DNA of 64,000 nucleotides from Variovorax boronicumulans (lineage in GTDB: Bacteria; Pseudomonadota; Gammaproteobacteria; Burkholderiales; Burkholderiaceae_C). The notes below the pieces were generated by a model. The model worked only from the letters and a program-made list of their open reading frames with translations. It did not search any database and was not told where the DNA came from. The position numbers and the translations under genes are program-made. The stretch's first letter is position 1, and each line of letters begins with the position of its first letter. Below, piece by piece: positions 43,867 to 52,285 of the stretch. The DNA is taken from assembly GCF_030812215.1 (NCBI RefSeq), contig NZ_JAUSSG010000010.1, positions 124,001 to 188,000 on the forward strand, given 5' to 3'.

Positions 43867-44946
43867 ATGGCATCGACGACCACCCTGCCCTATATCGGCA
43901 CCCTGCTCCAGGGCGCGCGCAACGCCATCACCGACGTCGAAGGCGTCACGGTCGGCCACCAGACGCTGGACGACGGCGGCGTGCAGACGGGCGTGACGGT
44001 GATCCGCCCGCATGCCGGCGACCCGTTCCGCGACAAGGTGCCGGCCGCGGCCGTGGTGCTCAACGGCTTCGGCAAGAGCGTGGGGCTGGTGCAGCTCGAA
44101 GAGCTCGGCGTGCTGGAAACGCCGATTGCGCTCACCAACACGTTTTCGGTCGGCACGGTGGCGACGGCGCAGATCCGGCATTGCATCGCGAGCAACCCCG
44201 AGAGCGGCCGTTCGCTGCCGACGGTGAACCCGCTGGTCTTCGAGTGCAACGACGGTTTTCTGAACGACATCCAGCGGCTGGCGGTGACCGAGGCGGACTA
44301 CCTGCAGGCGCTCGACGCCGCCGGCCCCGACTTCGCGCAAGGCTCGGTCGGCGCGGGACGGGGCATGTCGAGCTTCCAGTTCAAGGGCGGCATCGGCAGC
44401 GCCTCGCGCCGCGTGTCCTCGCCTTGCGGCGAGGTGCACACGGTGGGCACGCTCGTGCTGGCGAACTACGGGCGCCAGCCGCAGCTGGTGCTGGCCGGCC
44501 ACGCGGTGGGCGAGCGGCTGGCCGCGCAGAACACGCCCGAATTCAAGGAGCCCGAGAAGGGCTCGATCATCATCGTCGTCGCGACCGACGCACCGCTCGA
44601 CGCGCGCCAACTGCGCCGCCTGGCCCTCCGCGCAGGCGCGGGGCTGGCGCGCACCGGCTCGGTCTTCGGCCATGGCAGCGGCGACATCGTGCTGGCGTTT
44701 TCGACCGCCTACACCGTGCCCGACCGCGTGGACCGCCCGATGCCGACCATCGCGATGGTGCACGACGGGCTGCTCGATGGCCTCTTCCAGGCCGCGGCCG
44801 ACAGCACCGAGCAAGCTATTCTTCATGCGCTCTGGCGCGCCACGGCCGTGACGGGCCGCGACGGCAATCACCGGGCGGCGCTGTCCGAGGTGTTGCCGCC
44901 CTCTTTCCTTTCTTCCTCCTTCGCCTCATTGCGCACGCCCACATGA
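43867..44946 (+). CDS. P1-family (DmpA-like) aminopeptidase
   Basis: A 359-residue self-processing N-terminal-nucleophile hydrolase of the DmpA/BapA family, which releases D-amino acids or beta-amino acids from peptides. Family motifs are NAITDVEGVTVGHQTL at the N-terminus, IALTNTFSVGTVATA, GSVGAGRGMSSFQFKGGIGSASR, and the FGHGSGDIVLAFSTAY segment where the autocleavage Ser is expected. It belongs to the peptide operon, 18 bases after gsiD, and its stop overlaps the following D-aminopeptidase start (ATGA). The C-terminal tail (SFLSSSFASLRTPT) looks non-conserved. Confidence 0.9.
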   Translation: MASTTTLPYIGTLLQGARNAITDVEGVTVGHQTLDDGGVQTGVTVIRPHAGDPFRDKVPAAAVVLNGFGKSVGLVQLEELGVLETPIALTNTFSVGTVATAQIRHCIASNPESGRSLPTVNPLVFECNDGFLNDIQRLAVTEADYLQALDAAGPDFAQGSVGAGRGMSSFQFKGGIGSASRRVSSPCGEVHTVGTLVLANYGRQPQLVLAGHAVGERLAAQNTPEFKEPEKGSIIIVVATDAPLDARQLRRLALRAGAGLARTGSVFGHGSGDIVLAFSTAYTVPDRVDRPMPTIAMVHDGLLDGLFQAAADSTEQAILHALWRATAVTGRDGNHRAALSEVLPPSFLSSSFASLRTPT

Positions 44947-45764
44947 AAGTCCTGATCTCCACCGACATCGAAGGCGTTGCGGGCGTCTATCACCACGAGC
45001 AGGCGCGGGCCGGCAACCCCGAGTACGAACGTGCCCGGCTGCTGATGGCGCACGAGGCCAACGCGGCGATTGCAGGCGCGTTCGACGCGGGGGCCACCGA
45101 GGTGCTGGTGAACGACTCGCACGGCGGCTTTCGCAACATGCCGCCCGATGTGCTGGATGCGCGCGCGCGTGTCGTGCAAGGCAAGCCGCGCTACCTGAGC
45201 ATGGTGGCGGGCGTGGAGGAAGACGGCGTGGAAGCGGTCTGCATGGTCGGCTATCACTCGCGCGCGCAGGGGCGCGGCATTCTTGCGCACACGATCAACA
45301 GCTTTGCGTTTGCGGGTATCCGGCTGGGGGAGCAGGAGCTGGGCGAGGCCGGGATCTACGGCGCGCTGGCCGGCGAGTACGGCGTGCCCGTGGTGATGGG
45401 CAGCGGGGATGACGTGTTCATCTCCGAGAACCGGGGGCTCTTTCCGCATGCGACGTTTGTCGAGACGAAGAAGGCGACGGGGTTCAACAGCGGTGTGTCG
45501 CTGTCGCCGGAGCAATCGCGTGCGGCGATTCGCGCTGGAGTGGTCGAGGCGCTTGCTGCGCGGGGCAATGCGAAGCCGTTGGTCTTCAAGGGGCCGCAGG
45601 TTGTTACGTTGCGGACGCAGTCGCCGATGATGGCGGATCTGTTTTGCCAGTGGCCGACGTTCGAGCGGGTGGATGGCGTCACTTTGCGCTTCACGGCGGA
45701 TACGGTGGAAGCGGCTGTGCGGATGTTGAACTGCTGTTCTGCCATGTCTTCGATGTTGCGTTGA
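44943..45764 (+). CDS. dppA: M55-family D-aminopeptidase
   Basis: A 273-residue zinc-dependent D-aminopeptidase of the DppA type. Metal-binding and core motifs are MKVLISTDIEGVAGV (Asp-x-Glu), VLVNDSHGGFRNM (Asp-Ser-His), CMVGYHSRAQ, and VVMGSGDDVFISE. In Bacillus the dppA product cleaves D-Ala-D-Ala type dipeptides carried in by the Dpp transporter. Here it ends the iaaA-gsi operon after another D-/beta-peptide hydrolase, implying that the imported peptides contain D- or iso-linked residues. Codon bias weakens toward the 3' end. Confidence 0.92.
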   Translation: MKVLISTDIEGVAGVYHHEQARAGNPEYERARLLMAHEANAAIAGAFDAGATEVLVNDSHGGFRNMPPDVLDARARVVQGKPRYLSMVAGVEEDGVEAVCMVGYHSRAQGRGILAHTINSFAFAGIRLGEQELGEAGIYGALAGEYGVPVVMGSGDDVFISENRGLFPHATFVETKKATGFNSGVSLSPEQSRAAIRAGVVEALAARGNAKPLVFKGPQVVTLRTQSPMMADLFCQWPTFERVDGVTLRFTADTVEAAVRMLNCCSAMSSMLR

Positions 45765-45782
45765 GCTTTTCTTTTTGAGTTC

Positions 45783-46492
45783 CGAGGCCGGGTCTCGCCC
45801 CGGCAGGCGACCTACTTTTCTTTGCTTCGCCAAAGAAAGGTAGGCAAAAGAAAGGCGACCCTGCTGTCTGCGTCCCTTCGCTTCGCTACGGGCAACCTGC
45901 GGTGCTCGCGTTTCGCGGGGTCTCGCCCAAACTCGCTTCGCTCAGACAAGGGCGAGCCCTGATCCGCGAAACGCTCCGCTCCTCGGCGCATACAGAAGGG
46001 CTTGGGGACCGACGCGCCATCGCTGCGCTCGGCCAGCTCACGGGCCTTCGCTTCGCTCGGCTCGGGCTCCCTCTCCCCTTGGGGAGAGGGTTGGGGTGAG
46101 CGTAGACGGCACAGGAACAAGCACCGCCTCGCATGAAGGCCGCGGCCCTCTCCCCAAGGGGAGAGGGAGCAAGTCCGCCCCGCCGAGCAAAACGGCAGCC
46201 CAACCGAAACGAGGCCGAGCGAAGCGAAGGCCCGATTCCAAGCCGAGCAGAGCGATGGCCCGTGTTGTCTCCAAGCCCCTCTGGCTGCGCCGAGGAGCGC
46301 AGCGTTTCGCGGATCAGGGCTCGCAGCTGTTTGAGCGAAGCGAGTTCTGCGAGACCCCGCGAAACGCGAGCACCGCAGGTTGCCCGCAGCGAAGCGGAGG
46401 GTCGCAGACAGCGGGGTCGCCTTTTCTTTGCTTACTTTCTTTTGGCGAAGCAAAAGAAAGTGAGTCGCCCGCCGGGGCGAGACCCGGCCTCG
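45783..46492. repeat. 0.7-kb imperfect inverted repeat in an intergenic region
   Basis: The gap from 45765 to 46769 holds no gene. Most of it is a large inverted repeat. The outer 22 bases of each end (45783-45804 and 46471-46492) are perfectly complementary, and the arms, each about 300 bases, stay closely complementary toward the centre with small insertions. Two near-identical palindromes built on CCCTCTCCCC (46069-46090 and 46146-46167) flank a spacer of about 55 bases. It sits between the dppA end and the cysI promoter. Open frames within it are by-products of the repeat. No transposase is present, so it resembles a dispersed intergenic palindromic element. Confidence 0.8.
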
Positions 46493-46539
46493 AAACTCAA
46501 AAAAAGCCAAAACCCAAAAAGAACCCGAAGCCCAAACCC

Positions 46540-46665
46540 TATTCGCCAATTCCTAAAATCCCCACCCCAGAAAACCGATTCCCACCCAACTTCCCTTATC
46601 CAGAATAAGCATCAAACCGCCCGCAAACCCGCATGAACACTGGCGAATAAGCTTATCCGCATAAA
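46540..46665 (+). promoter_or_regulatory. cysI upstream region with several inverted repeats
   Basis: Between the large repeat and cysI the base composition drops markedly in GC. It contains CTTAT-CCAGA-ATAAG (46595-46609), the 10-bp palindrome ATAAGCTTAT (46647-46656) and, around both, the pair TATTCGCCA (46540-46548) and TGGCGAATA (46641-46649). These ATAA/TTAT half-sites upstream of a sulfate-reduction operon resemble the arrangement used by CysB/Cbl-type activators. The regulator assignment is inference. Confidence 0.5.
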
Positions 46666-46769
46666 GCGCGAACCAAAAAATAGTTTGTTTCCATAAGGCC
46701 CGCTTCCAGAATCCCGGCTTCTTGCTGGCGCGCTGGACGCACCGCACTTCAAGACCAGACCTACGCACG

Positions 46770-48548
46770 ATGTACCAATACACAGAATTCGATCGCCAGT
46801 TCGTTCACCAACGGGCCGCCCAGTTCAGAGACCAGCTCGAGCGCTGGCAAAAGGGCCGCCTGCACGAGGACGAGTTCCGCCCCCTGCGGCTGCAAAACGG
46901 CTGGTACGTCCAGCGCTACGCGCCGATGCTGCGCGTGGCCGTGCCCTACGGCGAGCTCTCCAGCCGCCAACTGCGTGTGCTGGCCAAGATCGCCCGCGAA
47001 TACGACGAGCCCGAGGCCGAGGTCTATCGAAAGGCCATCGAAACCCAGGGCCTGCTCGGCAGCCACAAGCTCCCGACCCACTACGCCCACTTCTCGACGC
47101 GCCAGAACGTCCAGTACAACTGGATTCCGCTCGCCAAGTCGGCCGACGTGATGGACCTGCTCGCCTCGGTCGACATGCACGGCATCCAGACCAGCGGCAA
47201 CTGCATCCGCAACATCACGAGCGACGAGCGCGCCGGCATTGCGGTCGACGAGATCGCCGATCCGCGCCCCTTCGCGGAAATCATGCGCCAGTGGAGCACG
47301 CTGCACCCTGAGTTCGCCTTCCTGCCGCGCAAGTTCAAGATCGCCATCACCGGCGCCACCGAAGACCGCGCCGCCACCGGCTGGCACGACGTGGGCCTGC
47401 ATGTGGTGAAGAACGAAGCCGGCGAAATCGGCTTCCGCGTGCAAGTGGGCGGCGGCATGGGCCGCACGCCGATCATCGGCACCGTGCTGCGCGAGTTCCT
47501 GCCCTGGCAGCAGATCATGAATTACCTCGAAGCGGTGATCCGGGTCTACAACCGCTATGGCCGCCGCGACAACATCTACAAGGCGCGCATCAAGATCCTG
47601 GTGAAGGCCGAAGGCCAGCGTTACATCGACGACGTCGAGGCCGAGTACAAGCAGATCCTCGAGCACGACGGCGCACCGCACACCATCACGCAGGAAGAGT
47701 ACGACCGCGTGGCCGCCTCCTTCGTGCCGCCGACGCTGGCCACCCGCGTGCTGCAAAGCGCCGAGAAGACCGACGCCGAGCTGCGCACCCAGGCCGCCGA
47801 CGACGTGATGTTCGCCCGCTGGCTCGCCCGCAACGTGGCGCCGCACAAGAACCCCGCGCTGCGCGCCGTCACGCTGTCGTTCAAGCGCCTGAAGCAGGCG
47901 CCCGGAGACGCATCGGCCGACCAGCTCGACACGCTCGCCGAACTGGCCGACCGCTTCTCGGCCGGCGAAGCCCGCGTGACGCACGACCAGAACGTGGTGC
48001 TGCCCTGGGTGCACGCCGAAGACCTGCACGCGCTGTGGCTCGCCGCGCGCGCCGCCGGCTTTGCCAGCGCCAATGTGCACCTGCTGACCGACATGATCGC
48101 CTGCCCCGGCGGCGACTTCTGCGCTCTGGCCAATGCGCGCTCCATTCCCATCGCCGAAGCGATCACCGAGCGCTACCAAGACCTCGACGAGCTCGACGAC
48201 CTGGGCGAGATCGACCTGCACATCAGCGGCTGCATCAACTCCTGCGGCCACCACCACAGCGGCCACATCGGCATCCTTGGCGTCGACAAGGACGGCAAGG
48301 AGTGGTACCAGGTCACCCTCGGCGGCTCCGACGGCTCCGCGCTCAGCGGCACGCCGCAGGCCGGCAAGGCAGTCGGCCCCTCGTTCTCGGCGGCCGAAGT
48401 GCCGGGCGTGATCGAGGCTGTGCTCACAACCTACCGCGACACCCGCTCTTCGGGCGAGACCTTCATCGACACGCTGCGCCGCGTGGGCCACGACCCGTTC
48501 AAGGCCGCGGCCAACGGTGCGCGATTCAAGGTGGAGGAAGCAGCATGA
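46770..48548 (+). CDS. cysI: Sulfite reductase hemoprotein
   Basis: A 592-residue sirohaem/[4Fe-4S] enzyme that reduces sulfite to sulfide with six electrons. The cluster cysteines are in CPGGDFCAL (C-x5-C) and SGCINSCGHHHSGH (C-x3-C), the second bridging to sirohaem. The N-terminal ferredoxin-like half has THYAHFSTRQNVQYNW and IQTSGNCIRNITSD. Length and motifs fit the nitrite/sulfite reductase hemoprotein family. No flavoprotein subunit gene (cysJ) is nearby, while ferredoxin and ferredoxin reductase genes end the cluster, so electrons probably come from ferredoxin. The ATG lies at the end of a low-GC leader. Confidence 0.93.
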   Translation: MYQYTEFDRQFVHQRAAQFRDQLERWQKGRLHEDEFRPLRLQNGWYVQRYAPMLRVAVPYGELSSRQLRVLAKIAREYDEPEAEVYRKAIETQGLLGSHKLPTHYAHFSTRQNVQYNWIPLAKSADVMDLLASVDMHGIQTSGNCIRNITSDERAGIAVDEIADPRPFAEIMRQWSTLHPEFAFLPRKFKIAITGATEDRAATGWHDVGLHVVKNEAGEIGFRVQVGGGMGRTPIIGTVLREFLPWQQIMNYLEAVIRVYNRYGRRDNIYKARIKILVKAEGQRYIDDVEAEYKQILEHDGAPHTITQEEYDRVAASFVPPTLATRVLQSAEKTDAELRTQAADDVMFARWLARNVAPHKNPALRAVTLSFKRLKQAPGDASADQLDTLAELADRFSAGEARVTHDQNVVLPWVHAEDLHALWLAARAAGFASANVHLLTDMIACPGGDFCALANARSIPIAEAITERYQDLDELDDLGEIDLHISGCINSCGHHHSGHIGILGVDKDGKEWYQVTLGGSDGSALSGTPQAGKAVGPSFSAAEVPGVIEAVLTTYRDTRSSGETFIDTLRRVGHDPFKAAANGARFKVEEAA

Positions 48549-48940
48549 ACAAGACTCTGAATATCCTCTCGGCAGAAGAACACATCGACGACGGCGACCC
48601 GAAGGTCCTGCAACTGGCCAACGACGCCGACCCGCTCGCCATCGAGGTGTGCCTGGCGGACATCGAACGCATCGACCTGAACTTTCCGAAGTTCACCGAT
48701 GGCCGCGCCTACAGCCAGGCCTTCCTGCTGCGCCGCCGCCTCGGCTTCACGGGCGACATCCGCGCCACGGGCGACGTGCTGATCGACCAGTTGGTGCAGA
48801 TGGAGCGCACCGGCTTCTCCAGTGCCGTGCTGAAGGAAGGCGTGGACGCCTCCGACGCGCAGCGCCAGTTCGACCGCTTTTCGGGCTTCTATCAAGGCGA
48901 TGCGGTGAAGACCGCGCCGCACTTCGTGGCCGGCAACTGA
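48545..48940 (+). CDS. DUF934 protein linked to sulfite reductase
   Basis: A 131-residue protein of the DUF934 family, known almost only from genes next to cysI in proteobacteria. Recognisable segments are IDLNFPKFTDGRAYSQAFLLRRR and GDIRATGDVLIDQLVQMERTGFS. No catalytic motif is evident. The ATG overlaps the cysI stop (ATGA), so it should be made in step with CysI and may be an assembly or electron-transfer partner; that role is inferred from gene linkage alone. Confidence 0.9.
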   Translation: MNKTLNILSAEEHIDDGDPKVLQLANDADPLAIEVCLADIERIDLNFPKFTDGRAYSQAFLLRRRLGFTGDIRATGDVLIDQLVQMERTGFSSAVLKEGVDASDAQRQFDRFSGFYQGDAVKTAPHFVAGN

Positions 48941-48953
48941 GAAAGCTTCCGAC

Positions 48954-49586
48954 ATGAGCATCGCCACGGACATCGACTTCGCACGCATCAACACCGACCT
49001 CGGCCGCAACGCCGAAGGCCTGGTGGATTGGGCGATCGGCCTGGGCCAGCCTTCGATCATCACCACCAACTTCCGCCCGTTCGAAGCGGTGATCCTCCAC
49101 ATGGTCACGCGTGCCAAGCGCGATGTTCCGGTGATCTGGATGGACAACGGCTACAACACCGAGGCCACCTACCGATTTGCCGACGAGGTGACCAAGCAGT
49201 TGGGCCTCGACCTGCACATCTACCTGCCGCGCCGCTCGCGCGCACACCGCGAAGCGGTGGAAGGCCCGACACCCGCGCTGGACGATCCGCGCCATGCAGC
49301 CTTCACCGAAGAGGTGAAGCTCGAGCCCTTTGCCCGCGCGCTGCGCGAGACGGCGCCGAAGGTCTGGTTCACCGCGCTGCGGGCCACCGACACTGCCGTG
49401 CGCGCGCAGATGGACCCGGTCAGCGTGAACCCCGACGGCCTCATCAAGGTCGCGCCGCTGCTGCACTGGTCGTCCAAGGAGCTGTACGAGTACTGCACGG
49501 CCCACGGCCTGCCCAACAACTTCGACTACGTGGACCCGACCAAGGGCGAAGACAACCGCGAGTGCGGATTGCACATCGCGCACTGA
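48954..49586 (+). CDS. cysH: Compact CysH-type (phospho)adenylyl-sulfate reductase
   Basis: A 210-residue reductase, shorter than the usual 240 or more. PVIWMDNGYNTEATYRFADEV corresponds to the conserved DTGYLFPET region, and NRECGLHIAH to the catalytic C-terminal ECGLH cysteine. Between them the segment that normally carries the CxPC and RWWWE parts is missing, and the nucleotide loop reads TTNFRPFE rather than the usual SFGAQ-like form. The only cysteines are in EYCTAHG and ECGLH, so there is no [4Fe-4S] site of APS reductases. It lies 13 bases after DUF934 and 45 bases before cysD. Whether it uses APS or PAPS is open. Confidence 0.88.
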   Translation: MSIATDIDFARINTDLGRNAEGLVDWAIGLGQPSIITTNFRPFEAVILHMVTRAKRDVPVIWMDNGYNTEATYRFADEVTKQLGLDLHIYLPRRSRAHREAVEGPTPALDDPRHAAFTEEVKLEPFARALRETAPKVWFTALRATDTAVRAQMDPVSVNPDGLIKVAPLLHWSSKELYEYCTAHGLPNNFDYVDPTKGEDNRECGLHIAH

Positions 49587-49631
49587 GCGCCAGAACGCCT
49601 CAACCGATCCTTTGAATCCAGCCCCAACCCG

Positions 49632-50573
49632 ATGAACGCCCGTACCGAAACCGAACTGCTGCTGTCGCCGGCGCACCTGTCCAACACGCACCTCGATGCG
49701 CTGGAAGAGGAAACCATCTTCATCCTGCGCGAAGTGGCGGCCGCCTTCGAGCGCCCCACCCTGCTGTTTTCGGGCGGCAAGGATTCGCTGGTGCTGCTGA
49801 AGTGCGCGGAAAAGGCGTTCGGCGTCGGCCGCATTCCCTACCCGCTGCTGATGATCGACACCGGCCACAACTTCCCCGAAGTGACGGCCTACCGCGACCA
49901 GCGCGCGAAGGAACTGGGCGCCGAGCTCATCGTGCGCAGCGTCGAGGATTCGATGGCGCGTGGCACCGTGCGCCTGGCGCACCCCGGCGAATCGCGCAAC
50001 GCGCACCAGTCGGTGACGCTGCTCGAAGCGATTGAAGAATTCCGCTTCGACGCGCTGATCGGCGGCGCCCGCCGCGACGAGGAAAAGGCGCGTGCCAAGG
50101 AGCGCATCTTTTCGCACCGCGATTCCTTCGGCCAATGGCAACCCAAGGACCAGCGGCCCGAGCTGTGGACGCTGTTCAACACGCGCCTGGCCCCCGGCGA
50201 ACACTTCCGCGTGTTCCCGATCTCGAACTGGACCGAACTTGACGTGTGGCAGTACATCGAGCGCGAGCATGTCGGCCTGCCGTCGATCTACTACACGCAC
50301 AAGCGCGAAGTGGTCGAGCGCCGCGGTCTCCTGGTGCCGGTGACCGAACTCACCCCGCCGCGCGACGGCGAAACGGTGCAGGTGCGCGACGTGCGCTTTC
50401 GCACCGTGGGCGACATCACGACCACCTGCCCGGTCGAAAGCCTCGCGGCCGATGCCGGTGACGTGGTGCTCGAAACGCTGTCGGTCGACGTCAGCGAACG
50501 CGGCGCCACCCGGATGGACGACATGACCTCCGAAGCATCCATGGAAAAACGCAAGAAAGACGGTTACTTCTGA
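49632..50573 (+). CDS. cysD: Sulfate adenylyltransferase subunit 2
   Basis: A 313-residue PP-loop ATPase that forms APS from sulfate and ATP together with CysN. The PP-loop is FSGGKDSLV (about residues 46-54). Other landmarks are LMIDTGHNFPEVTAYRD, GGARRDEEKARAKERIFSHRD and the C-terminal SMEKRKKDGYF, which is typical of CysD. Its stop overlaps the cysN start by one base (TGATG). It follows cysH in the sulfate-reduction operon. Confidence 0.95.
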   Translation: MNARTETELLLSPAHLSNTHLDALEEETIFILREVAAAFERPTLLFSGGKDSLVLLKCAEKAFGVGRIPYPLLMIDTGHNFPEVTAYRDQRAKELGAELIVRSVEDSMARGTVRLAHPGESRNAHQSVTLLEAIEEFRFDALIGGARRDEEKARAKERIFSHRDSFGQWQPKDQRPELWTLFNTRLAPGEHFRVFPISNWTELDVWQYIEREHVGLPSIYYTHKREVVERRGLLVPVTELTPPRDGETVQVRDVRFRTVGDITTTCPVESLAADAGDVVLETLSVDVSERGATRMDDMTSEASMEKRKKDGYF

Positions 50574-51913
50574 TGAGCGCGACGACGACAGCCCCCCCCA
50601 ACGAACTCGCCGTGCACGGCGACACCGGCACCGCCCTGCGCTTCATCACCTGCGGCTCGGTCGACGACGGCAAGAGCACGCTGATCGGCCGCCTGCTGGT
50701 GGACAGCAAGACGGTGCTGCAGGACCAGCTCGCCGGCGTGCAGCGCGGCGGCGAAACCGACCTTGCCCTGCTCACCGACGGCCTCTCGGCCGAGCGCGAA
50801 CAGGGCATCACGATCGACGTGGCGTACCGCTACTTCTCGACCGCCAAGCGCAAGTTCATCATCGGCGATGCGCCGGGCCATGAGCAGTACACGCGCAACA
50901 TGGTCACCGCCGCCTCGGCCGCCGATGCCGCCGTGGTGCTGGTCGATGCGACCAAGCTGGCCTGGGCCGCCGAGGTGGAAGACGGCACCGTGGTCAAGCG
51001 CGAGCTGCTGCCGCAGACGCGCCGCCACACGCTGCTGTGCCATCTGCTGCGCGTGCAGTCGATCGTCTTCGCGGTCAACAAGCTGGACGCCATCGACGAC
51101 GCGGGCCTGGCCTTCGAGCGCATCTCGACCGCGCTGAACGCCTTTGCCGAAGCGGCCGGCGTGCAAGTGGCCGGCATCGTTCCGATTTCCGCGCTCAAGG
51201 GCTGGAACGTGGCCACGCGCCATGCCGACTGGGTCGGCTACGAAGGCCCGAGCCTGCTCTCGCTGCTCGAAGACCTGCCGGTCACGGTGCAGGACGAGGC
51301 CGTGCCCTTCGCCTTCCCGGTGCAGTGGGTCGAGAAGTTTTCGTCCTCGGCCGACACTTCGCAGGGCCGCCGCGTGTTCTGGGGCCGCGTCGCTTCGGGC
51401 CACGTGGAACCCGGCCAGCGCGTGACCGTGCTGCCGAGCAACCAGACCGCCACCGTCGCGCAGGTGCTGAGCCACACGCGCCAGCCGAAGTCGGTGCATG
51501 CGGGCCACAGCGCCGGCATCGTGCTGGACCGCGAGGTCGATGTGTCGCGCGGCGACTGGCTGCTGGCGCCCGGCGCCTTCGAGCCGGTGCGCGAGATCAC
51601 CGCCACCGTGGCCTGGCTCGACGACGAGCCGCTGGTCGCGGGCCGCGTGTACTGGGCGCTGCAGGGCCACCGCTGGGTCAAGGCCAAGGTGGCGCGCATC
51701 GTCGACCGGGTGAACATCACGACGCTCGAATCGGAACCGGCGACGCAGCTGGAAGCCAATTCGATCGGCGATGTGGTGCTCGCGCTGCAGCAGCCGCTGG
51801 CCGTTCTGCCCTTCACGCAATCGCGCGCCCTGGGCTCGCTGGTGCTGGTCGATACCGCCTCCCACAAGACCGCTGCTGCCGTGCTCGTGCAGCCCGCCGC
51901 CGCAAAGGCCTAA
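50573..51913 (+). CDS. cysN: Sulfate adenylyltransferase subunit 1 (GTPase)
   Basis: A 446-residue GTPase of the EF-Tu superfamily whose GTP hydrolysis drives APS formation by CysD. G motifs are GSVDDGKSTLIGRL (G1, about 28-41), DAPGHEQYTRNM (G3) and NKLD (G4). The C-terminal beta-barrel domains follow, ending without an APS kinase (CysC) domain, unlike CysNC fusions. No separate cysC is in the window, which matters for judging the substrate of the compact CysH. Confidence 0.95.
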   Translation: MSATTTAPPNELAVHGDTGTALRFITCGSVDDGKSTLIGRLLVDSKTVLQDQLAGVQRGGETDLALLTDGLSAEREQGITIDVAYRYFSTAKRKFIIGDAPGHEQYTRNMVTAASAADAAVVLVDATKLAWAAEVEDGTVVKRELLPQTRRHTLLCHLLRVQSIVFAVNKLDAIDDAGLAFERISTALNAFAEAAGVQVAGIVPISALKGWNVATRHADWVGYEGPSLLSLLEDLPVTVQDEAVPFAFPVQWVEKFSSSADTSQGRRVFWGRVASGHVEPGQRVTVLPSNQTATVAQVLSHTRQPKSVHAGHSAGIVLDREVDVSRGDWLLAPGAFEPVREITATVAWLDDEPLVAGRVYWALQGHRWVKAKVARIVDRVNITTLESEPATQLEANSIGDVVLALQQPLAVLPFTQSRALGSLVLVDTASHKTAAAVLVQPAAAKA

Positions 51914-51955
51914 AATCTGGGGTTTTCCCCGATCAAACTGACGTTTAAAAGACAA

Positions 51956-52285
51956 ATGACCCACGTCGTTTCCGAAGCCTGCATCCGTTGCAAATACACC
52001 GACTGCGTGGACGTTTGCCCCGTCGACTGCTTCCGCGAAGGTCCCAACATGCTGGTGATCGACCCGGACGAATGCATCGACTGCGCGGTCTGCATCCCCG
52101 AATGCCCGGTCAACGCGATCTACGCCGAAGAAGACCTTCCGGCCAACCAGATCGCCTTCATCAAGATCAACGCCGAGCTGGCCGTGGCCGATGGCTGGAA
52201 GAGCATCACCAAGCGCAAGTCTGCTCTCCCCGACGCTGAAGAATGGAAAGACAAGACCGACAAGGTCGGGGAGCTGGTGCGCTGA
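51956..52285 (+). CDS. fdxA: 7Fe ferredoxin
   Basis: A 109-residue ferredoxin of the FdxA type with one [3Fe-4S] and one [4Fe-4S] cluster. The cysteine pattern is CIRCKYTDCVDVCPVDCF near the N-terminus and CIDCAVCIPECPV later. The C-terminal tail (ADGWKSITKRKSALPDAEEW) is the standard proteobacterial extension. It starts 42 bases after cysN. The gap holds a short GGGG-TTTT-CCCC hairpin, so it may be read both from the cys promoter and its own. It could feed CysI in the absence of CysJ. Confidence 0.95.
   Translation: MTHVVSEACIRCKYTDCVDVCPVDCFREGPNMLVIDPDECIDCAVCIPECPVNAIYAEEDLPANQIAFIKINAELAVADGWKSITKRKSALPDAEEWKDKTDKVGELVR

Noticed and set aside
45812..46636. Several mutually overlapping frames of 65-245 codons within the inverted repeat
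   Set aside because: They read similar sequence on both strands because the region is an inverted repeat. Composition is low-complexity and no start signals are seen.
51919..51930. GGGG-TTTT-CCCC as a terminator between cysN and fdxA
   Set aside because: The stem is four base pairs and no T-run follows. Continuous transcription is more likely.
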